NCBI GenBank assembly: GCA_003427395.1
Contig: BFEA01000400.1
Span: 934,728-956,051 of the forward strand
Origin: Chara braunii
Lineage: Eukaryota; Streptophyta; Charophyceae; Charales; Characeae
Reading direction: 5' to 3'
Length of the DNA: 21,324 nt
Part shown: piece by piece, positions 16,905 through 21,324 of the stretch
How the letters are laid out: every line of letters starts with the position of its first letter
How positions within the stretch are numbered: position 1 is the stretch's first letter
The notes under the pieces: model-generated
Told to the model about the DNA's origin: nothing
Seen by the model: only the letters and a program-made list of their open reading frames with translations
Databases searched by the model: none
Made by a program: the position numbers and the translations under genes

Positions 16905-17656
16905 TGAAAGAGATGAGTAGAACTCAGGGTGATCATCGCATCACATGTACGGGTGGTAACATGTGGATCGATAGATGGAAAGTAGTGAAAGGAAAGATCG
17001 GACAGAGCTCGTTGAGTGTTGGGGGAAGGGCGATTATAATTAAGGACTGTAAAGGAATATTGGAGGGAGGGGGGGAGTTCCCGCTGATCGATATACGGAT
17101 TGTACCCGCAAGCTTGGAGCACCGTCGGAATATCCTAAGGGAGCTAAGGAGGAACCCGAGCAAAGTTCGGGGCATGTACAAGAAGAGTTCACAAGAACTG
17201 ATTGCACTGTATCGGACGTGCTCCCTGTTCGCGGATAAGAAGGTGAGGAATCAGCTTAAGACCACCATCACCAAGGTGGTGAAGACGAAGTATGGTGTCA
17301 AAGTGAGGAGACGACCGTGTGTCAAGGTACCGTTTTCGCCGTTGATTCGGATGGGTGAGGTGAGGAGAGTTGCGGCAAGTGTCATCGAGCAGACGATTTC
17401 CGATTCGTGCATTCGACGGTTCGTAGTAACGAAGGTGAGAGCAGTAACCAAGAAGAGGAGAACGGTTCGTAGTATCATTCACAACCACTGGGCGCTCGCC
17501 AAGATGGATCAAGCTCAGTGCAAATGTGGTGACGTGGACCTACCAAAGATCGAAGGGCATGTGAAAATAAGGTTAGAACGGATTTATGGTGTTCCTAGCT
17601 TTATCACAAATTCTAGGAACGTGACTAGTGGATACGTGATTCCAGAAGAGATGTAA
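16904..17656 (+). pseudogene. PLE ORF2 part 2: linker with CxC motif
   Basis: The 250-codon open frame links the nuclease to the reverse transcriptase. It is basic and ends with HNHWALAKMDQAQCKCGD, in which C206-K-C208 is the CxC motif (17519-17527) characteristic of PLEs with an N-terminal endonuclease. PKIEGHV follows shortly after. The N-terminal half has an R-L-R-R-N-P region I cannot assign. The frame uses GTG at 16904, but no independent start is expected. It ends in TAA (17654-17656), after which the same frame continues into the reverse transcriptase, so that stop is probably a point mutation. Confidence 0.7.
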
Positions 17657-18301
17657 TGGGAATGTATCATGGAGGGAGTGGGGCTGTGGGTGAAAGGAAG
17701 ACGGGTCCTGATCGATCGATCTGAAGTGCGCAAGTGCTACCAAGATAGACAGCCTGAGCACTCAGCAGCGATGTCGGTAAGATAAGTCATGGACTGGATG
17801 AAGCTGTATGAAGTGCTGGTTGCGGTTCCTATTGACAGGAACTCGGGCGCAACTTTGTTGATGTGTCCGTAGTTGTATAGTGAGGCGTGTAGGAATACCT
17901 TTAATCACAACGCCATTTTCGTACGAATGGACAAAGGGGAGAACCTGGTTATGAGGGAGATGAAGGAGGAATTCGATCGGAGGGGACTGCAAAGAGTGGC
18001 GAGGTGGCAGACAGGTGGAAGAGTCGGAAAGGCATACGTGTTGCCCAAGGACAAGGACCTTGAGCGGTGGAGACCAATATCACCTGCTACTGAGGATCCA
18101 GCGAGGTTGGCAGGAGCAAGAGCAGGAAGAGCAACAAGTTACATGCTTTTTGGGATTAGCAGGAGAGCGCATTTCGACCTGAAGTCTACGGATGAACTGA
18201 AGGAGAGGCTGGGAAAAATTGAGGAGGAGTTAGAGAGCACATCTGATGGAGCACTAGCGAGGAGTTTCGACTTTAAAGATATGTTCGCGAGGTTAGAAGG
18301 A
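17657..18301 (+). pseudogene. PLE ORF2 part 3: reverse transcriptase, fingers
   Basis: It continues the linker frame with two more stops, TAA near 17783 and TAG at 17870-17872. Conserved pieces are VAVPIDRNSGATLLMCP followed by LYSEA (about 17817-17887) and the block VLPKDKDLERWRPISP (about 18038-18085), the reverse-transcriptase motif with the conserved Arg-Pro-Ile. A charged segment (STDELKERLGKIEEEL) lies where TERT-related enzymes have extra fingers sequence. SFDFKDMF at 18263-18286 is motif A with the first catalytic aspartate. The frame is then lost at the 73-bp duplication. Confidence 0.7.
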
Positions 18302-18369
18302 GTTAGAGAGCACATCTGATGGAGCACTAGCGAGGAGTTTCGACTTTAAAGATATGTTCGCGAGGTTAT
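18229..18369. repeat. 73-bp tandem duplication over motif A
   Basis: Units 18229-18301 and 18302-18369 are essentially identical, starting GTTAGAGAGCACATCTGATG. Because 73 is not a multiple of three, the duplication shifts the frame and doubles the motif A coding sequence. Near-identity means it is recent, or a mis-assembly. Confidence 0.9.
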
Positions 18370-18941
18370 CTCACCTCTGCGTATTAGGAGCGGTGGACTG
18401 GATTATCCATTAGTGCGTTCAGAGAGGGTTTAAGGGAGTGAGGGTGAGCCAAAGGGGAAAGATCTGCACGATGATGAAGAAGGAACGAAGGAACGAGGGG
18501 TGGGTCAACCTCTCTTTCGATGATATTCGTTCGGTAATTGAATTCGAATTGAGAAATACGTATGTGAAAAGTGCCGGGAATTTGCTGAAGCAGGAATTTG
18601 GAATTCCCATGGGGAGGAATTCCAGCCCTGCACTTGCCTGCCTGGTCTGTGCCAAAGCTGAAGCAACATTTATGAGATCTGTTGGATCGATCGGCGCACG
18701 AGTAAGGGGCGTACGGATGATTGACGACGTGGCAGTATTCGTAGCGTTCCGACGTGAGGATGAGGTGTCCACCCAGGCCACCTATGAAGTGTTGGGAACC
18801 TTCGAATCTTGCTACAACCAGAACCTGACACTAGTCAGGAAGGATGAGGGAAACAATGCCTTTGACTTGGTGGGCACGAGAATTTTCGTACTTATGGATC
18901 CGGTGAGGATAATGGTGCACCCGAGGACACGCAATCAATGA
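18302..18941 (+). pseudogene. PLE ORF2 part 4: reverse transcriptase, palm
   Basis: In this frame the second copy of motif A (18336-18359) is followed by one in-frame TAG near 18411. After it come motif B, FGIPMGRNSSPALACL (18597-18644), and motif C, RMIDDVAVF, with the catalytic Asp pair at 18723-18728. A motif D-like NLTLVRKDE region (about 18823-18850) completes the palm. Motif B with GIPMG and motif C preceded by Arg are typical of PLE and telomerase-related enzymes. The usual Tyr two places before the Asp pair is Met here. The open part from 18438 starts with GTG, which is not a real start. Confidence 0.75.
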
Positions 18942-19126
18942 GGGAGGGCAGTCTGAGAGTGCAATCCATGCAGGACTACGCGTCGTTTTCAAAAAAGTCT
19001 ACGAAAAAGGCGTCAGTTTTTGCTACCCTGGTGAGATTACATCGACTTTCGAACTCGGACAAAGCATTGAAAGCGGCTATAGCAGCACTAGTTATGGAGA
19101 CACGCCTCCGAGGATACCCCCCGGAG
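18938..19126 (+). pseudogene. PLE ORF2 part 5: thumb, C-terminus
   Basis: Reading shifts at 18938-18941, where an ATG overlaps the palm frame's TGA. The peptide has FSKKSTKKASVFATLVRLHR, then SNSDKALKAAIAALVMETRL and RGYPPEV. The ending Arg-Gly-Tyr-Pro resembles the C-terminal block of PLE reverse transcriptases. The frame stays open into the downstream pseudo-LTR, but nothing there looks like protein, so I end it at the pseudo-LTR boundary. Confidence 0.6.
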
Positions 19127-19806
19127 GTCTCTCTGGGTGCCCTAGCTAAGTTTGCTAGGTTGTCCGGCGGTCTGTGGGGGGTTTACCTCCCCACTGAATA
19201 CCCCGGACTCGCGAAGTTTATGAATCGGGGAATGGGAAATGACAGCCGCCCGAGGGATGATAGTAGCCTTCCAATGAGTTTCGGTTTTTTAAGCAGTACA
19301 GTAATCTGGGTCTGTCCAGGGGAAACGACCAGCTGTGCTCCTTTCTCGTTGTTTATTTTCCCTTTTATTTTCCCTTTTTTATTTTCTTTTTTTATTTCCT
19401 TTTTTACTCTTCCTTTTCTTCTTCCGTAGCGTTTTTTAATTTTTTTTTAATTTTTTAGTTTTTTTAATTTTTTAAAATTTTCCCATTTAGCAGATCTCGT
19501 TTTTCCGGGTTTTCGTAGCAGTAGGAAAAAGGATCCGACCAAGATATATCCAGTAGTCTTTTTTGAAACATGAAACTTAGTAAGTAGTACGAAGGGCAGT
19601 TTTTTGCGAGTCTGACACGGAGTATTTATAGTGTAATCAACGGAAAAGATGAAAGTCAAAGCTCCCGTCCGCCGGTGAAACACAGAGGCCCGTCAATTGA
19701 GACAAACCCAAGCGATGGAGGCAGGTGGAAGAAAGGAACGATGGGAGGACCTGAGCGGAGGAAGGACTTTTCGGGTAGAGGGTACACGAACGATCGGAGC
19801 AACGGG

Positions 19807-19842
19807 CTGTCTCTTATACACATCTAGATGTGTATAAGAGAC

Positions 19843-19844
<2 letters not shown>
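19807..19844. other. Nextera mate-pair junction adaptor (artefact)
   Basis: CTGTCTCTTATACACATCT (19807-19825) is followed by its reverse complement AGATGTGTATAAGAGACAG (19826-19844). These are two Tn5 mosaic ends back to back, the circularisation junction of Nextera mate-pair libraries. It is not biological sequence. Confidence 0.98.
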
Positions 19845-19915
<71 letters not shown>

Positions 19916-20030
19916 TGTGTGTGTGTGTGTGTGTGTGTGTTTTGTCATGTTCGCTATACAGTGTACACTCAAAAAAAGCATGACCGTGCCAGACTGTTTC
20001 CTGTGTGTGAGTGTGTGTGTGTGCGCGCGC
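19845..20030. other. Chimeric copy of downstream (TG)n flank (artefact)
   Basis: It contains (TG)n and then a unique block with TTTTGTCATGTTCGCTATAC and a GCGCGC end, the same as 20508-20600. It lies between two adaptor junctions, so it was brought in by unclipped mate-pair reads during assembly or gap filling. Confidence 0.9.
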
Positions 20031-20065
20031 TCTCTTATACACATCTAGATGTGTATAAGAGACAG
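20031..20065. other. Second Nextera junction adaptor (artefact)
   Basis: TCTCTTATACACATCT (20031-20046) lacks the first three mosaic-end bases and is followed by AGATGTGTATAAGAGACAG (20047-20065). Translations of these two adaptors give the familiar contaminant peptide YTHLDVYKR. Confidence 0.98.
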
Positions 20066-20254
20066 CATGTACAATAATCACACAATTTAGGATCGGGAGA
20101 TCGGTTGTTGTGATAAGTAGGAGGAGAAGTAGAAGGCTTTGGCAGATAAGTAGAGGGACGAGACACTACACGTAGGAGCTCCAGGGGATAAATAGGAAGC
20201 CCGGCAGTAGATGGACAACTCAACTTCGAAGGTTCCGTGAGGTGGTGGGGAAGA

Positions 20255-20303
20255 GCCCCCTAACGAGACTGCTGCGTACGCCAGCAGCGAAACACGTCGG
20301 GGC
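20255..20303 (+). ncRNA. Hammerhead-ribozyme-like motif in downstream pseudo-LTR, core-mutated
   Basis: It has the same fold as 14623-14669. Stem I is 20255-20259 with 20299-20303 (five G-C pairs). Stem II is G20267-C20288, a bulged A, then six pairs 20269-20274 with 20282-20287. Stem III is A20292-T20297 around a four-base loop. The triplet here is the classical GTC, with the cut predicted after 20298. The core reads CTAACGA, a G-to-A change at a normally invariant position (G5), so this copy should be inactive. Stems I and II are more complete than in the upstream copy. Confidence 0.65.
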
Positions 20304-20407
20304 GATGCGTACTGTGTTTTTTGATGATCTTAAGTTTTGAGTGGGCGTGGTTGAGATACTTGGTGTGTTCGGCGAGTGTCATTTGTTTGCTTCTCCATCT
20401 CTTATCT

Positions 20408-20425
20408 GTGTGTGTGTGTGTGTGT

Positions 20426-20461
<36 letters not shown>

Positions 20462-20610
20462 GTGTGTGTGTGTGTGTGTGCGCGTGTGTGTGTGTGTGTG
20501 TGTGTGTGTTTTGTCATGTTCGCTATACAGTGTACACTCAAAAAAAGCATGACCGTGCCAGACTGTTTCCTGTGTGTGAGTGTGTGTGTGTGCGCGCGCG
20601 CGCGTGCATG
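20408..20610. repeat. (GT)n microsatellite flank of the PLE
   Basis: GT repeats with a few GC and GG interruptions follow the pseudo-LTR end. A non-repetitive block (about 20508-20570) and a second GT/GC run follow. This is the true locus of the sequence duplicated by error at 19845-20030. Confidence 0.9.
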
Positions 20611-20853
20611 TGTGTTCTGTTAAGATCCCCAAACTCTCTCTCTCAATCCATCATTGTACCATCACAAACTATCCATAAGCAAAAAGAAAAGAGCATTATA
20701 ATAGAAGGTGCAAGGTTCCCCACGTTTGTGTGGTTGAGCGGGAACGCCAGGAAGTGCCCACACTGCCCCACAGGACGCACACACCTGTCTGCTGCCGAAG
20801 CGGCTTGGGTGTGTGTGTGTGTGTGTGTGTATGTGTTACATCTTCGACTCACA
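20611..20853. other. Non-coding stretch with short (GT)n
   Basis: It contains a short CT run (about 20634-20644) and a GT run (20809-20830). No gene is recognised. Confidence 0.4.
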
Positions 20854-21280
20854 CGGGTCCTACCGGACCCGACTTAGGGCCGGAAGGACACAACAGGGCC
20901 TAAAGGCCCGACCTTTTTGGGTTACAGGCCCTAAAGGCCTGATTTTGGACCAGCACCCATCGGGTAGGCCCAAACGACACTTCGTTTGGGCCTGGCGGCG
21001 CTCTTGAAGCTGCCGCCCGCCGATTGAGGCTGAACCGTCCATCTGGACGGTCCAGGGTCTGGCCTGGCCTCGCAGCATTGAGGCCAGACCATTGCCTACC
21101 GGTATAAGTACCGGTACCTGCCTCAGTTGAGGCATCGGCCTACCGGAACTCTACCGGCACGGCATGGTCAGTACTAGCGTACTGTTTTGACGCGCTAAAC
21201 TTAGCGCAGGGGCTGAAGCAGGAGCGCAGCAGCGAGCGGAGCAGCAGGGCGACTGAACCAGCACGGCGGCCATTGCCGCC
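20854..21280. repeat. Hairpin array 2 (consecutive short perfect inverted repeats)
   Basis: About twelve stem-loops lie in a row. Arms are 20854-20860/20865-20871, 20896-20900/20905-20909, 20925-20930/20936-20941, 20966-20976/20983-20993, 20994-20999/21012-21017, 21034-21040/21045-21051, 21064-21071/21080-21087, 21097-21103/21110-21116, 21119-21125/21128-21134, 21169-21174/21179-21184, 21192-21198/21201-21207 and 21265-21270/21275-21280. Stems are 5-11 bp and mostly perfect, with loops mainly of 2-8 bases. The array starts with ACACGGG...CCCG, as hairpin array 1 does at 12142-12161, so the two may be related elements. It may run beyond the window. Confidence 0.75.
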
Positions 21281-21324
21281 TGAGGTACCGGGAGCTTGGA
21301 GGATCTCTCCTCCTCTCCCTCGCC

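Larger units (their letters stand above)
13674..20407 (+). mobile_element. Penelope-like element with N-terminal GIY-YIG (Naiad/Chlamys type)
   Basis: Two direct pseudo-LTRs (13674-14774 and about 19131-20407) flank coding remains in the order CCHC/coiled-coil/SAP-like ORF1, GIY-YIG endonuclease, CxC linker, reverse transcriptase and thumb. Known PLE biology fits: pseudo-LTRs, a TERT-related reverse transcriptase, a GIY-YIG nuclease and microsatellite-flanked insertion. The permuted order with a CxC linker marks the clade described as Naiad in animals and Chlamys in algae and spike mosses. The element would move by target-primed reverse transcription in the nucleus. This copy is inactive: at least five in-frame stops, several frameshifts and a 73-bp duplication. 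The two pseudo-LTRs are still very similar, so the insertion is not very old. Confidence 0.85.
19131..20407 (+). repeat. Downstream pseudo-LTR, damaged by assembly
   Basis: It begins with TCTCTCTGGG right after the coding remains and matches the upstream pseudo-LTR until 19806, then again from 20066 to its end at 20407. Between these, 259 bases of adaptor and chimeric sequence replace the 96 bp seen at 14337-14432. The three start hairpins and the hammerhead-like motif are kept. Its end runs directly into (GT)n. Confidence 0.85.

Noticed and set aside
19814-20081. Open frames rich in His-Thr or Cys-Val over the TG repeats
   Set aside because: They translate (TG)n and Nextera adaptors, and are artefacts.
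20260-20632. Cys-Val and His-Thr repeat frames
   Set aside because: Simple (GT)n microsatellite read in different frames.

Overview
The window is repeat-dominated eukaryotic nuclear DNA from a draft short-read assembly. I see no intact host protein gene. A green-lineage (streptophyte or other algal) source is suggested by Arabidopsis-type CCCTAAA repeats, by an LTR retrotransposon primed by initiator-Met tRNA (TGGTATCAGAGC), and by a Penelope-like element (PLE) with its GIY-YIG endonuclease N-terminal to the reverse transcriptase. That domain order is known from the green lineage, protists and invertebrates. A large charophyte genome such as Chara is my guess; it is not proven.

Layout. 1-2500: unassigned DNA with an orphan hammerhead-like RNA motif (833-878), a poly(A)-tailed retroposon on the minus strand (1270-1900) and short tandem repeats. 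2500-7810: degenerate minus-strand coding debris, clearly a LINE reverse-transcriptase pseudogene at 6460-7806. A truncated U6 snRNA retrocopy is inserted in it, and three head-to-tail LTR pieces (3164-4937) and a divergent tandem duplication (5505-6443) lie beside it. 8381-9790: a tandem repeat of about 195 bp interrupted by an internally deleted copy of the same LTR family. 10309-10993: a 685-base assembly gap inside a (CT)n tract. 10994-11900: the end of a second PLE family with its own hammerhead-like motif. 12122-12501 and 20854-21280: two arrays of consecutive short perfect hairpins.

13674-20407 is the main element, a nearly full-length but broken PLE. Two direct pseudo-LTRs of about 1.1 kb flank an ORF1 (CCHC zinc knuckle, basic coiled coil, SAP-like domain) and an ORF2 in the order GIY-YIG endonuclease, CxC linker, reverse transcriptase, thumb. 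In-frame stops, frameshifts and a 73-bp duplication break both. Each pseudo-LTR carries a sequence that folds as a minimal type I hammerhead ribozyme, and two more motifs of the same geometry lie elsewhere in the window. To my knowledge canonical hammerheads were reported absent from PLEs with an N-terminal endonuclease, so this combination is the most interesting observation here.

The downstream pseudo-LTR is damaged by the assembly. Two Nextera mate-pair junction adaptors (19807-19844, 20031-20065) bracket a duplicated piece of downstream (TG)n flank and replace 96 bp that are present in the upstream pseudo-LTR.
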